DNA of 61,685 nt from Isosphaeraceae bacterium (GCA_025356435.1 JANXSY010000046.1:1-61685), one strand, 5' to 3'. Counted from the first letter of the stretch, positions 25,346-34,476 are shown. The notes: generated from the sequence alone by a model not told the origin. Translations and numbers: made by a program.

Positions 25346-26353
25346 TCAACCCGCGCGGCGCTGGAGTGCCGCGATCGCTCGCCGCTTCTGGCGATTGAGG
25401 CCGATGGGGTGTTCGGGGCATTCCTGCACGACGTATTCCGACCGACGTTCCAACGTCAACGGCCGGACGGGCAACAGCTCGGGCAGGGAGAGTGGCTTGG
25501 GCTCCGGCTTCGCTTTGGGGGCCGGAGTTTCGATCTCGACGGCCGGCGCGGGGGACGCGGCCTCGACCTTGGCGGCGTTCAGCTTCCGCCAGGCCGAGGT
25601 CTGACGACGGAGCGCGGCACGTTCGTATCGGTCGAGGAGCTGCAACGGCGCGGTCAACTCGGCCCCGAGCGTCGTCTCAGCGAAGGCGCGGTCGTGGGCG
25701 TCGAGCCCGGCGAGCGCCCCGTCTCGCAGGTTGGCGAGGCGAATGATCTCGGTGTTGACGACGGCTGTTCGGGTCTCGAAAACGTCGACGAGCGAAGGAT
25801 CGAGGGTCGTCTCGGCGTCACGAAGCTCGGAGTGGACGCCGAGGAGGTCAAGGGCGAGCGATCGTTGCTTGTCGGTCCAGTCGCGGTGCCGGGTCAGGCT
25901 GGAGAGAAGACCGGCCCAGAGTTCGAGCTTCACGTCGCAGCCCTGCACCGTCGCTTCGAGCTGCGAAGAGAGGAGACGGGGATTGCGGGCGAGGTCAGAG
26001 GCGAGGGTCTCGGCCTCTCGGCGGCGATCGGCGTCCCACTGGACCTTGGCGCGCTCACCGTGCTGGTTGCAGAGCGAGAAATAGGCCCCCTGGCACCGCT
26101 CGACGCGGAGCGATTCGACCACGACCTGCTCGAAGAGGCCCTCCTGGGTCTCGCCGTCCGGCTTGAACTCGGGACGCCAGAGTCCCTTACGCGCCTCGAC
26201 GAGTTCACGCCCGCTGGCCCCCTCGACGAGCACCGAGGCGAGCCCGTGGTGGATGGCGTTGAGCCGGCTGTTGGCCTTGCCGTCGTCGGTTTTGGGGCCG
26301 GTCGATTTGAGGGCGTTGAGTCGATTGGCGGCGATCTGCGCTTCGGTGGCCAT
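25346..26353 (-). CDS. Planctomycete protein with AANRLNALKSTGPKT N-terminus, unknown function
   Basis: 335 residues from the ATG giving MATEAQIAANRLNALKS. The first 35 residues (AANRLNALKSTGPKTDDG and then SRLNAIHHGL) are a highly conserved motif of a large uncharacterised family common in planctomycetes. The next 200 residues are helical and rich in charged residues, and a Pro/Ala/Lys linker leads to a basic tail (LNRQKRRAIAALQRR). There is no signal peptide or membrane segment. The basic N-terminal motif looks suited to nucleic-acid binding, but that is a guess. It stands alone. Confidence 0.8.
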   Translation of the reverse strand: MATEAQIAANRLNALKSTGPKTDDGKANSRLNAIHHGLASVLVEGASGRELVEARKGLWRPEFKPDGETQEGLFEQVVVESLRVERCQGAYFSLCNQHGERAKVQWDADRRREAETLASDLARNPRLLSSQLEATVQGCDVKLELWAGLLSSLTRHRDWTDKQRSLALDLLGVHSELRDAETTLDPSLVDVFETRTAVVNTEIIRLANLRDGALAGLDAHDRAFAETTLGAELTAPLQLLDRYERAALRRQTSAWRKLNAAKVEAASPAPAVEIETPAPKAKPEPKPLSLPELLPVRPLTLERRSEYVVQECPEHPIGLNRQKRRAIAALQRRAG

Positions 26354-26530
26354 GGTGATGTTCCTCAGAAGGGTGTGCGTCAAAGCAACACGTTCTGAAA
26401 GACATCATCTGAATTGGACCGAGGCTCGTCCCGTGATTCCGGGAATCTTTTCGAGATAGATGACAGAGCCCCGCGTCCCGTCAGGTCCGCGTGCCGTATC
26501 CCACGACGCATCGTCAACAGCATAGAGGCT

Positions 26531-26902
26531 TTAACGCGTGGTGGTCGAGTCGTCGAGCGAGCCTTCGACCCTGGTGGTCGCGAGGCTCTCGGGATCGGTC
26601 CTCCGCCAGCCACCGCCAGCCAGACGACCGCCGGGCTCGCTGACAACAACGCGGGGTCGCGGGGCGTCGGCGATCGAGGAGGATCGGGATGGGGCCTGGC
26701 TGATGATCGTGCCGCCAGGGCCGGGGGCCTCGCAGACTGCGCCGTAGCGGAGGACTCCCGCCTGGGCGGCGACCGGCGGACAGCCCATCTGAGGTTGATA
26801 GCAATCATGCTGGCAGCAGCCGGATTGGAGCCCAGCCCATCCAACGAGGGCGGTGAGCAAGGCGAAATGAGTCCGAATCGGTCGGGCGTAAGCGGTCGAC
26901 AT
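26531..26902 (-). CDS. Small putative lipoprotein, Cys-rich N-terminus
   Basis: 123 residues. A signal-like stretch (THFALLTALVGWAGLQSGC) ends in a possible lipobox (Q-S-G-C), followed by CCQHDCYQPQMGC and a low-complexity region rich in Ser, Arg, Pro and Thr with no recognisable domain. It is probably exported and lipidated. The first 80 codons have convincing composition; the Ser/Thr/Arg-rich tail is less sure and could be longer or shorter in reality. No homolog recognised. Confidence 0.55.
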   Translation of the reverse strand: MSTAYARPIRTHFALLTALVGWAGLQSGCCQHDCYQPQMGCPPVAAQAGVLRYGAVCEAPGPGGTIISQAPSRSSSIADAPRPRVVVSEPGGRLAGGGWRRTDPESLATTRVEGSLDDSTTTR

Positions 26903-27045
26903 GGCGATCCTCCCTGGCCCGGTCGCGGTGCGACGAGGGACCGAGGCTGGCCTTCACTTACCGGGCATCATGGGTCGGTACGAGGGGTCGATTCGAGGTG
27001 ATCGCGCGGGATGATTGGCGGAATACGTCCCGAGACTCGCGGACT

Positions 27046-27780
27046 TTACCCCAACCTGCCCGAATCGCCAACGGCAATTCTCTGCCGAGCCGCCTCATCC
27101 CCCAGATCGCCCGCGACACCGGATCGGGCGGTGCGCTGGCAGTCGAGGATGCGGTTGCGGATCATGACGGTCACGGTCGCTCCGTCGAGGTCGGCGACGG
27201 CGTCGGGGTAGATCGGCGGGCCGAAGTGGATTCGCAGCGGAGAGGGGGAGGGGAAGGGGCGGTCGCGGGGCCAGGCTTCGAACGTGCCGGCAAGCGCGAC
27301 GGGCACGATCGGCACTTTGGCACGCGAGGCGAGCAGGGCAACCCCCGCCTTCACCTCGGCGAGTTCGCCGTCTCGGCTGCGGGTTCCTTCGGGAAAGAGG
27401 GCCACGATCCCTCCCGCGCGGAGGCGGCGGAGGGTTTCTTTCATCCCGGACGCCCCCAGGCCCTCGCGCTGGATCGGGAAGCCGCCGACCGAGCGAATGA
27501 ACGCGCCGACGCCGGGGACGAACAGGGTTGAGCGTGCCACATAATTGAGCGGACGCTGGAGCAGGATGCCGATCACGAAGACGTCGAGGTGGCTCAGGTG
27601 GTTCGAGACCAAGAGCGCTGCGCCGGATGTCGGCAGGTTTTTCCGGCCTGTCACGCGGAGGCTGAAGAAGGAGGCGAGCCAGACCGTCATCACGCATTGG
27701 ACAACGCGATACCAGATCAGGGCACCGAGCGATCGGTCTCGCGACGGGGTGGCAGCGGGCGGCGAGGCGGTTCTGGGCAT
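27046..27780 (-). CDS. plsC: 1-acyl-sn-glycerol-3-phosphate acyltransferase
   Basis: 244 residues. PlsC-family motifs: NHLSHLDVFV (catalytic H-x4-D), IQREGLGASGMK region, FPEGTRSRDGEL (phosphate-binding) and a VPIVPVAL block. A hydrophobic segment precedes the catalytic motif (about 25-45). It makes phosphatidic acid from lysophosphatidic acid at the inner membrane. The ATG is one base after the stop of cmk, so the two are coupled; cmk-plsC is a widespread bacterial arrangement. The C-terminal extension of about 40 residues has low homology. Confidence 0.93.
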   Translation of the reverse strand: MPRTASPPAATPSRDRSLGALIWYRVVQCVMTVWLASFFSLRVTGRKNLPTSGAALLVSNHLSHLDVFVIGILLQRPLNYVARSTLFVPGVGAFIRSVGGFPIQREGLGASGMKETLRRLRAGGIVALFPEGTRSRDGELAEVKAGVALLASRAKVPIVPVALAGTFEAWPRDRPFPSPSPLRIHFGPPIYPDAVADLDGATVTVMIRNRILDCQRTARSGVAGDLGDEAARQRIAVGDSGRLG

Positions 27781-27781
27781 G

Positions 27782-28471
27782 TCAGTGAGCTACTCTTCCG
27801 GTCGTCTCTAGAAGGGCGTGGCGCACGTCTGCCTCGATCGAGGCGACGAGGACGTCGAGGTCGATGCCGGTGCTGTCGATCACCTTGGCGTCGGGGGCGG
27901 GGCGCATCGGGGCGATGGCGCGGGCCTCGTCGCGGGCGTCGCGGTCTTTGAGGTCGCTGAGGACCGAATCGTAGGCGATCGTCTCGCCGCGCGCTGTGAA
28001 TTCATCGTGGCGACGGCGGGCGCGTTCTTCGTCGGTCGCGGTGAGGAAGAACTTACGGAAGGCGTCGGGGAAGACGATCGTCCCCTGGTCGCGGCCCTCG
28101 GTGACGACGTTCCGCACGTCTTTGGCGAAGGCCCGCTGGCAATCGACCAGGCGTTTGCGGACGCTCGGGCTATCGGCGGCGTGCCGGGTCGAGCGCGTGA
28201 CCTCGACCGACCGGATGACGGCCGTGACATCTTCGCCGTCGAGCACCACCCGGCCGGGCGGCAGTTCGACGATCAGGCGAAGGACGAGATCACCCCAGGC
28301 CGACTCGTCTTCGAGGTCAATCTCAGCGCGGATTCCAGCGTAGGCAACGGCGCGATACATCGCGCCGGTGTCGAGGAGTTGCCATCCGAGCCGCTCGGCC
28401 AGTCGTCGGGCCACGGTGCTCTTGCCCGCGCCGGCCGGTCCGTCGATCGTCACCACCCACATCGCCGTCAT
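27782..28471 (-). CDS. cmk: Cytidylate kinase
   Basis: 229 residues, the normal length. P-loop IDGPAGAGKST at the start, LLDTGAMYRAVAYAG (CMP site), VTEGRDQGTIVFPDA, FFLTATDEERARRR lid and a typical C-terminal helix. It phosphorylates CMP and dCMP. The usual GRDIGT is GRDQGT here, a conservative-looking change at the nucleotide site. GAGG lies 4 nt before the chosen ATG; a second ATG three codons on is also possible. First gene of the cmk-plsC operon. Confidence 0.96.
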   Translation of the reverse strand: MTAMWVVTIDGPAGAGKSTVARRLAERLGWQLLDTGAMYRAVAYAGIRAEIDLEDESAWGDLVLRLIVELPPGRVVLDGEDVTAVIRSVEVTRSTRHAADSPSVRKRLVDCQRAFAKDVRNVVTEGRDQGTIVFPDAFRKFFLTATDEERARRRHDEFTARGETIAYDSVLSDLKDRDARDEARAIAPMRPAPDAKVIDSTGIDLDVLVASIEADVRHALLETTGRVAH

Positions 28472-28545
28472 TTGCCTCGCTCGGACCGTTTGCCAGGGGG
28501 GATCAGCCCCAGTGTAACGCGCCCGGGGCTTCGGACCAATGAGAA

Positions 28546-28578
28546 CGGCCCGGGCCGCTGAGAGGGCGGTTCGGGCCG
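28546..28578 (-). terminator. Hairpin downstream of the DUF2203 gene
   Basis: Outer stem CGGCCCG / CGGGCCG (7 bp) with a second stem CCGC / GCGG inside it, 67 nt beyond the DUF2203 stop and upstream of cmk. No clear U-run, so factor-independent termination is possible but weakly supported. Confidence 0.4.
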
Positions 28579-28644
28579 GGAAGTCGAATAAGTATGAGTG
28601 CGATCGAACGAATCAGAGGGGACCGGACGAATCGTCTCGACAAC

Positions 28645-29091
28645 TTAGATCCGGCGGGCGGACGAGAGGCCGATCGGCTGCCGGCCGGCGACACCCGCGT
28701 CGAGTTCGTGCCAGTGCGAGACCGTGGTCTCGCCGAGCCGCCAGCAGAGATAGATGGGGCGGCCGTCTCTGAGACAGGGGAAGTCGCAGAGGCCGTCGAC
28801 GAGACCCTTGGGCTCGACGCCGAGTTTGGTCAGCTCGTCGATATAATTCGCGAGCCGCCCCTCCTCAGTCTCCATTTGAGCCTGGCTGTGGACGAGTTCC
28901 TCGGTGTAGACATCGTTATTGGGTCGCCGACGCTCGGCCGCGACCGCAGTGAGCCGTTCCCTCAGCGCGCGGACCGTCTCATATTGGCGGACGATATCGC
29001 CCGCAATCGCCTTCACAAGGGGGAGCATCTTGTTTGCCTCCTCCAGCGTGAAGTATTTCCGTTGCGCTTCGACCGGGTTCGTTGCCGCCAT
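28645..29091 (-). CDS. DUF2203 family protein
   Basis: 148 residues from the ATG giving MAATNPVEAQRKYFTLEEANKM. The family signature is clear: FTLEEANKMLPLVK at the start, a helical middle, ELTKLGVEPKGLVDGLCDFPC and YLCWRLGETTVSHWHELDAG at the end. Function is unknown; the conserved DFP and W-R-x-G-E residues suggest a binding pocket. No operon partner (gaps of about 170 nt on both sides). Confidence 0.92.
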   Translation of the reverse strand: MAATNPVEAQRKYFTLEEANKMLPLVKAIAGDIVRQYETVRALRERLTAVAAERRRPNNDVYTEELVHSQAQMETEEGRLANYIDELTKLGVEPKGLVDGLCDFPCLRDGRPIYLCWRLGETTVSHWHELDAGVAGRQPIGLSSARRI

Positions 29092-29271
29092 GACCGTGGT
29101 CCTTCGGGGCCTCATGGGAAACTAGGACTCAACTTGACCTCGAGCTCAAGGTGCGAGACTTAGCCCGCCTCGCCCCGAACCTGCGCCTCAAATTTCCGGA
29201 CTACCCCTCTCGTCTTCATCAAAATTATAGAATCGCTATCCCCCGACGCAAAGGAGTCAGGGGCGTTCGAC

Positions 29272-31005
29272 TCACGGATTCTCACGATCTCGGAGCCTCT
29301 TGAGGGCCTTGATGACTCCGGAAAGTGACATGGTGTTGAAAACCTGGTCGGGCGTCAGGCCCGCTTTTCGGGCGACGCCGATGCCGTAGTCGAGGTCGGT
29401 AAGGCCCTTCGGCGAGTGGGCGTCAGGGTTGATGACGATCGAGATGCCCAGCGATGAGGCGCGTCGGGCGTGAACCCAATCGAGGTCGAGCCGGTGCGGG
29501 TTTGCGTTGATTTCGATCATCGTGCCTGCCTTTGCCGCCGCTTCGATCACGGCGTCGAGATCGACGTCATAACCGTCGCGGGCCAGGAGGAGCCGCCCCG
29601 TCGGATGCCCGAGCATCGTGACGAACGGGTGGCTAACGGCGCGCACAATTCGCGCTGTCATTGCCTCGCGAGGGAGGCCGAAATTTGAGTGGACACTCGC
29701 GACAACGTAATCGAAGCCCGCGAGAATATCGTCGGGGAAGTCGAGCGAGCCGTCCGTGAGGATGTCGCACTCGGTCCCCTTGAAGAGGCGGAACGACGTG
29801 CCAAACGTCTCGTTGAGGGCGTCGATCTCGTCCCACTGCTTGCGGACGCGGTCGATCGTCAGCCCACCCGCGTAGCCTGCCGATCGCGAATGGTCGGCGA
29901 TGCCGAGATAGGTGAGCCCCATCGCGCGTGCGGCTTCGGCCATCTCAGCGAGGGTGGCCCCGCCATCGCTCCAGTCGGAGTGGCAATGGAACGTACCTTT
30001 GAGGTCATCGAGCGAGACGAGTTTGGGAACTTCGCCACGCTCGGCCTGCTGGACCTCGCCCGCGTCTTCGCGCATCTCCGGGGGGATCATCGCCAGCCCG
30101 AGCGCGGCGAAGAGGTCGGCCTCTGTCTTGCAAGGGATCGGCCCAGTCGCCGCTTCGAGCGCGTATTCATTGAGCTTGAAGCCGCGATCGATGGCGCGGC
30201 GACGCATGGCGATATTGTGCGCCTTCGACCCGGTGAAGTAATGGAGCGCGAAGGCGAACTGGTCGTCCTCGACGCCCCGGAGGTCGCACTGGACGCCGTC
30301 GGCGAGTCGGACGCTGGCTTTGGTCGGCCCGTGGGCGAGCACCTTGGCGACGTCAGGCAGCTTGACGAACTGGTCGATGACTGGGATCGGATCTTTGGCG
30401 CTGAACAGGATATCAAGGTCGCCGATTGTCTCGCCGCGACGACGGAAGCTGCCGCACGCCTCGGCGCGGATCACGTCGGGGTTCGCTCGCACAGCCGCAA
30501 GGATCGGCTCGATCAGCCGCCTCGCGGTGCTCTGAAGGATACGATCGCCGACCGATTCGATGAACGAGACGCCTTCGAGGATCTTCGCCTCAGTCTTGCT
30601 ACCGAACCCCTTGATCCCGGCGATCTTCCCCGCCTCAGCCGCCGCGCGAAGGTCTGCGAGGCTCTCGATCTTGAGGTCGTCGTGGAGCGTCTTGATCTTC
30701 TTCGGCCCGAGACCAGGCACGCGCAGAAGGGCGACCAAACCCGGCGGCGTCACGCGCCGCAGTTCGTTATAGGAGGGTAACTCGCCCGAGGTCGCAAGCT
30801 GCGCGATCTTGGAGTGCATCGTCTCGCCGATGCCTGCGACTTCGGCCAGCGAGCCGTCGGCGATCATGTCGGCGAGGTTATCGGGGAGCCCTTTGAGGGC
30901 CTGCGCGGCATTGTGATAGGCACGGCAACGAAACGGGTTTTCTCCCTGCACTTCGAGGAGGGTGCCCATTTCGTCGAGGATGCGAGCGATCCGAGACGTT
31001 TCCAC
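29272..31005 (-). CDS. polX: Family X DNA polymerase / 3'-5' exonuclease with PHP domain
   Basis: 577 residues from a GTG preceded by GAGGAGG at 8 nt. The N-terminal 8-kDa/HhH region (about 1-130) has LLRVPGLGPKKIKTLHDDL. The palm has GSFRRRGETIGDLDILF (D-x-D metal ligands) and a further Asp in the GVQCDLRGV stretch. The C-terminal PHP domain (about 335-570) has FHCHSDWSDGG, GIADHS, FKGTECDI, VASVHSNF and NPDAHS, a full set of His/Asp metal ligands. Bacterial PolX fills gaps in base-excision repair and uses the PHP site as a nuclease. Length and motifs are normal. Confidence 0.96.
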   Translation of the reverse strand: METSRIARILDEMGTLLEVQGENPFRCRAYHNAAQALKGLPDNLADMIADGSLAEVAGIGETMHSKIAQLATSGELPSYNELRRVTPPGLVALLRVPGLGPKKIKTLHDDLKIESLADLRAAAEAGKIAGIKGFGSKTEAKILEGVSFIESVGDRILQSTARRLIEPILAAVRANPDVIRAEACGSFRRRGETIGDLDILFSAKDPIPVIDQFVKLPDVAKVLAHGPTKASVRLADGVQCDLRGVEDDQFAFALHYFTGSKAHNIAMRRRAIDRGFKLNEYALEAATGPIPCKTEADLFAALGLAMIPPEMREDAGEVQQAERGEVPKLVSLDDLKGTFHCHSDWSDGGATLAEMAEAARAMGLTYLGIADHSRSAGYAGGLTIDRVRKQWDEIDALNETFGTSFRLFKGTECDILTDGSLDFPDDILAGFDYVVASVHSNFGLPREAMTARIVRAVSHPFVTMLGHPTGRLLLARDGYDVDLDAVIEAAAKAGTMIEINANPHRLDLDWVHARRASSLGISIVINPDAHSPKGLTDLDYGIGVARKAGLTPDQVFNTMSLSGVIKALKRLRDRENP

Positions 31006-31037
31006 TGACGGGCCTCCTCAGTCTCAAAGGATTTTCT

Positions 31038-31168
31038 GGTCCCCTCCCCACTTGTTGGGGGAGGGCTAGGGTGGGGGGGCGAGTTACCTTGACGGCCCGA
31101 CGTCCCCCAGGCCCAATCTGATCCGAAACCCCCCACCCTAGTCCTCCCCAACAAGTGGGGAGGGGACC
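31038..31168. repeat. Long inverted repeat (MITE-like element)
   Basis: Arms of about 40 nt flank a roughly 50-nt centre. The left arm (31038-31079) starts GGTCCCCTCCCCACTTGTTG and the right arm (31129-31168) ends with its complement. They differ by two or three bases. Each arm contains its own small palindrome (CCCCTCCCC around ACTTGT or ACAAGT). It lies between polX and the haem gene, both on the minus strand. No transposase is nearby and no clear target duplication was seen. A diverged half-copy may be the hairpin at 25295. Confidence 0.8.
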
Positions 31169-31240
31169 TGATGTCGGTTTTCGGAAACAGCCTATGATGC
31201 GTTCGATGGTACTGGATTTCGACCCAATGAACAGCGGCCG

Positions 31241-32434
31241 CTACGGTCGAGCCTCAACCGGCAAGGGCACCTGCGACGGCCCGGCGAGATAGCCGATGAG
31301 GTCGCGTACGTCGTCTTTCCGAAGTCCGTTGAGCAGGCCCTCGGGCATCATCGAGTCGGGGGTGGCGCGACGGGATTCGATCTCGGGCTTGGGGATCACG
31401 ACCAGTTCGTTCGCGGTCTGCACGGCGACGCTTCGGTCGTCTTCGCGCTTGACGATCCCCGAGACCACCCGGCCGTCGGTCGTGACGAAGACCGAGACCT
31501 GGAAATCTTTCGCGACCACCGCACCGGGGTCGACGACGTTCGAGAGGACGTAATCGAGATTCGCCCGCTGCGAGCCCGTCAGCTCAGGTCCAACCTTGCC
31601 CCCGGCGTCGAACAGGGTATGGCAACTCGCGCAGGTCTTGGAGAAGAGCAGGCGGCCATGCGTCCGGTCGGCATCGGAAAGGACGCCGGGAGCGAGTTCG
31701 GTCTTGAGCCGGGCAATGGTCGACTTCTTCTCGTCCGAAGTCGGCCTCACCACTCCCAAAACTTTCGCCAGGGCCGCCTTCACCCGAACGTCGCCGTGGC
31801 TGGCGAGGGCCTGGAGCGCGGCGGCGGGGATTTCACCCTTGGGGATCGATCCGCGTTCGATGGAGGACAAGAGCGCGAGGGCCGACCCTGGCCGCGCGGC
31901 GAGGGTGCCGATCGCGTCGGCCTTCTCTTCGATCGTGAGCGAGGAATACGCCTTGAGGATGAGTGCTGAAGTCTCGGGATGGTCGGTCGCGGCGAGGCCC
32001 CGGAGTGCGGCGGGTCGGACGGCTCGATCCGAAAGCAGACGTTGTAAGACCGGAGCCAGTCCGTCGTCTCGGGCGTGGGCGAGAGTCTCGATCGCGTCGA
32101 TCCGGCTCGCCTTCGGTGCCGAGGCATTCGCGGCGAGCGACCGCAACGACGTGAACGCGGCGGGGTCGCCGAAGATCAGCGAGAGCTTGGTCGAAGTGTC
32201 GCGGACCTCGACGTTCGGACTCCTGGCGAGCTTGGCATAAGCGTCGGTCCAGGTCGTTGGCATCGCCATCCGTCGACGGCCTTCGATGGCCTGGAGGGTG
32301 CCGCGAAGGAGGTCGGATTGGATGGCAGGGTCGTTGCAGGTCGCGATCGCTTCGATGAGGGGATTCAGACCCTCGATGCGCTCGGGAGGTAGATCGGCGA
32401 CCATGCTGAAGACGAGCGGGAAGAGAAGGATCAT
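31241..32434 (-). CDS. HEAT-repeat c-type cytochrome (C-terminal part of a split PVC haem protein)
   Basis: 397 residues. Residues 15-230 are alpha-helical HEAT-like repeats. A cytochrome domain follows with haem motif CASCH, then GGKVGPELTGSQR and NVVDPGAVVAKDF, ending with the family tail MMPEGLLNGLRKDDVRDLIGYLAGP (MMPEGLL has the axial Met). In most planctomycetes this region is the C-terminal third of a roughly 1000-residue dehydrogenase. Here it is separate, starting 42 nt after the N-terminal gene, with a hydrophobic start (MILLFPLVFSMVA) that might act as its own signal peptide. The ATG has no strong ribosome site. Confidence 0.88.
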   Translation of the reverse strand: MILLFPLVFSMVADLPPERIEGLNPLIEAIATCNDPAIQSDLLRGTLQAIEGRRRMAMPTTWTDAYAKLARSPNVEVRDTSTKLSLIFGDPAAFTSLRSLAANASAPKASRIDAIETLAHARDDGLAPVLQRLLSDRAVRPAALRGLAATDHPETSALILKAYSSLTIEEKADAIGTLAARPGSALALLSSIERGSIPKGEIPAAALQALASHGDVRVKAALAKVLGVVRPTSDEKKSTIARLKTELAPGVLSDADRTHGRLLFSKTCASCHTLFDAGGKVGPELTGSQRANLDYVLSNVVDPGAVVAKDFQVSVFVTTDGRVVSGIVKREDDRSVAVQTANELVVIPKPEIESRRATPDSMMPEGLLNGLRKDDVRDLIGYLAGPSQVPLPVEARP

Positions 32435-32475
32435 CGGCGGGAGTCTCGTGGTTCACGGGGCCTGAAGGGTGTGCC

Positions 32476-34305
32476 TCACTTCGCGAACGAGGCATATCGG
32501 CGGGCGATGTTCTGCCTGATGAGCGGGATCTTTGCGGTCAGCGCAAGATTGAGGGCGTTCTTCGGGTCAAATTCGAGCATTGGCTCAATTCCGTACCAGA
32601 TCATCAGCGGCAAGTTTTGATCGGTCGCGTCTTCGGCATGAGTGGCCAGGGCCTTGGCGAGACCAAATCGGTTGGCGATGGGCAGTCTTTGCAGCGCCGA
32701 TGCCAGCGCAAGACGGACGATGGGCGAGGGGTCATCTTTCGCCAATGAAGCCAGATTCCCGGAATCGTTTTCGCCTTCAGTCGCGAACCGGACCAGCCAT
32801 GAGCGGACCCACGGCGAAGGATCTCCGATCATCAGATCCAATCGCTTCGAAGCCGGCATGACTTTGCAAGCGTGGAGCGTCCAGAGGGCATTGAGGCGGA
32901 TCGTCTCTCTCTCATTGTGCTGCGAGCCCACGGCGTGTGCAAACCATGCCATCCTTTCGAGCGTGGCCACGGCATCCGGATCGAGAGGCTTGTTCGCCGC
33001 CCGCTCGGCAAGGAGGCGCGAGGCGTGGCGGACGATCCACTGATTCTCACTGTGGTGCAATCGCGCGAGTTCGCTATCCGTTCCCTTTGCGAGGTCGACC
33101 GGGTTCGACTTGGGATCGCCATACGTGATCTTGAAGATCCGCCCATTTTTGCGGTCGACATCAAGATAGTTGTGACATTCCCCTGTATCCGACCAGTCGG
33201 CCACATAGACGCCGCCGTCGGGTCCATACTGGACGACCAGCCCGCGAAACCAGGCGTCATTAGCGAAGAGGAAGTCGTCTTCATGCTTGATGACGTAGCC
33301 TGAGCCTTTGGGTTCGAGGCGGTCGCGGTTGAGGCGGTTGCCGTGGATGTTGCAGGTGAAGAGGTTGTTGCGATACTCGGCGGGCCAGTTGTCGCCAAGG
33401 TAGATCATCGCGCCGGAGTGGGCGTGTCCGCCCCCTGCGCGGTCGGTGGTGGGGGTCACGCCGAGCGCGCGAATGTCGGACCAGACTTCGGACGTGTTCC
33501 AGTGGATATGGTCGGCGGGGCTTTCGAGTAGGCCGTAGAGGTTCGGGCTCATCGGCTGACCGAACATGCGCTGGGAGTGGCCGCCGGGGATGACCTGCCA
33601 GGCGTGCTGGATCACGCAATTGGTCATGAACATCTGGCCATACTGATCGAAGTCGAGCCCCCAGGGGTTGGTGCTGCCGTGGAAGACAGCCTCGAACGTC
33701 TTGCGAGTCGGGTGATAGCGCCAGACGCCGCAATTGATGGCGACCCGATCGGCCTCGGAAGCACCCGGCCGGCCAACTTTTGAGTTCGAGAGGATGCCGT
33801 TGCAGCCATAGAGCCAGCCGTCAGGCCCCCAGGTCAGCGAGTTGAAGACGTTGTGCTGAGCCTTCGCGTCCCAGCCGTCGAGCACGACCTCAGCCGGCCC
33901 GTCGGGTCGATCATCGCCGTCCTTATCCGGGACGAAGATCAGGTTGGGAACCGAACAGAGCCAGACGCCGCCGTAGCCGAAGTTGATCCCGCTGAGGTTC
34001 GAACCCCCGTCCCAGAAGACCGTCTTCGCGTCGAACTGGCCGTCGTTGTCCTTGTCTTCGAAGATCAAGACGCGGTCATGGCCTTCGCCCTTCCAGCCGG
34101 GATAGGAGTGGTTCTCGACGACCCAGAGTCGGCCGCGATCATCGAACGTAAACGCGATCGGCTGGACGAGGTCAGGCTCACCCGCGAAGAGCGTGACCTT
34201 GAAGCCGGGCGGCACGGTCATCTTCGCGGCGGCCTCCTTCGCCGGGACCGGGGCGTTCTGTGGAGGTGCGGCAAGGACGAGCAAGGCGAGGATTGAGCAG
34301 AGCAT
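32476..34305 (-). CDS. PVC-type membrane-bound dehydrogenase (sorbosone/glucose-dehydrogenase-like beta-propeller)
   Basis: 609 residues from the ATG 4 nt after GGAGGGG; the open frame runs on upstream without meaning. Signal peptide (about 1-15), then MTVPPGFKVTLFAGEPDLVQPIAF, the start of the PVC-type dehydrogenase propeller, with DDRGRLWVVENHSYP, DKDNDGQFD and GVYVADWSDTGECHN. HEAT-like helices fill the last 150 residues. The haem domain expected at the end is encoded by the next gene. It should be periplasmic and oxidise sugars or alcohols, passing electrons to the cytochrome; the substrate is unknown. Confidence 0.9.
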   Translation of the reverse strand: MLCSILALLVLAAPPQNAPVPAKEAAAKMTVPPGFKVTLFAGEPDLVQPIAFTFDDRGRLWVVENHSYPGWKGEGHDRVLIFEDKDNDGQFDAKTVFWDGGSNLSGINFGYGGVWLCSVPNLIFVPDKDGDDRPDGPAEVVLDGWDAKAQHNVFNSLTWGPDGWLYGCNGILSNSKVGRPGASEADRVAINCGVWRYHPTRKTFEAVFHGSTNPWGLDFDQYGQMFMTNCVIQHAWQVIPGGHSQRMFGQPMSPNLYGLLESPADHIHWNTSEVWSDIRALGVTPTTDRAGGGHAHSGAMIYLGDNWPAEYRNNLFTCNIHGNRLNRDRLEPKGSGYVIKHEDDFLFANDAWFRGLVVQYGPDGGVYVADWSDTGECHNYLDVDRKNGRIFKITYGDPKSNPVDLAKGTDSELARLHHSENQWIVRHASRLLAERAANKPLDPDAVATLERMAWFAHAVGSQHNERETIRLNALWTLHACKVMPASKRLDLMIGDPSPWVRSWLVRFATEGENDSGNLASLAKDDPSPIVRLALASALQRLPIANRFGLAKALATHAEDATDQNLPLMIWYGIEPMLEFDPKNALNLALTAKIPLIRQNIARRYASFAK

Positions 34306-34420
34306 CAGCCCCTCCGGATGCGATAGCGTCGGCGTCTCAGGCGAATCGTAGACGGTTTGCGTTCGGGGCGGAAGGGGGCCGGGGGTCTGTGAGAGAAATC
34401 CGTCTGCACCAAAGCGAAAC

Positions 34421-34448
34421 GGCGGACCTATCCAAGAATAGGTCCGCC
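34421..34448 (-). terminator. Strong hairpin terminator after the vWA gene
   Basis: A perfect 11-bp stem (GGCGGACCTAT / ATAGGTCCGCC) with a 6-nt loop, about 30 nt after the minus-strand vWA stop. On the minus strand the stem is followed by GTTTCGCTTTGG, moderately T-rich. It probably ends the ECF-vWA transcript. Confidence 0.75.
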
Positions 34449-34476
34449 GCCGGGAGGAATTCATTACGGGGGTGGC

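Noticed and set aside
25191..25604. Plus-strand frame of 137 codons at the end of the 335-residue unknown gene
   Set aside because: Antisense to a well-formed gene, with no domain; the upstream part is an intergenic hairpin.
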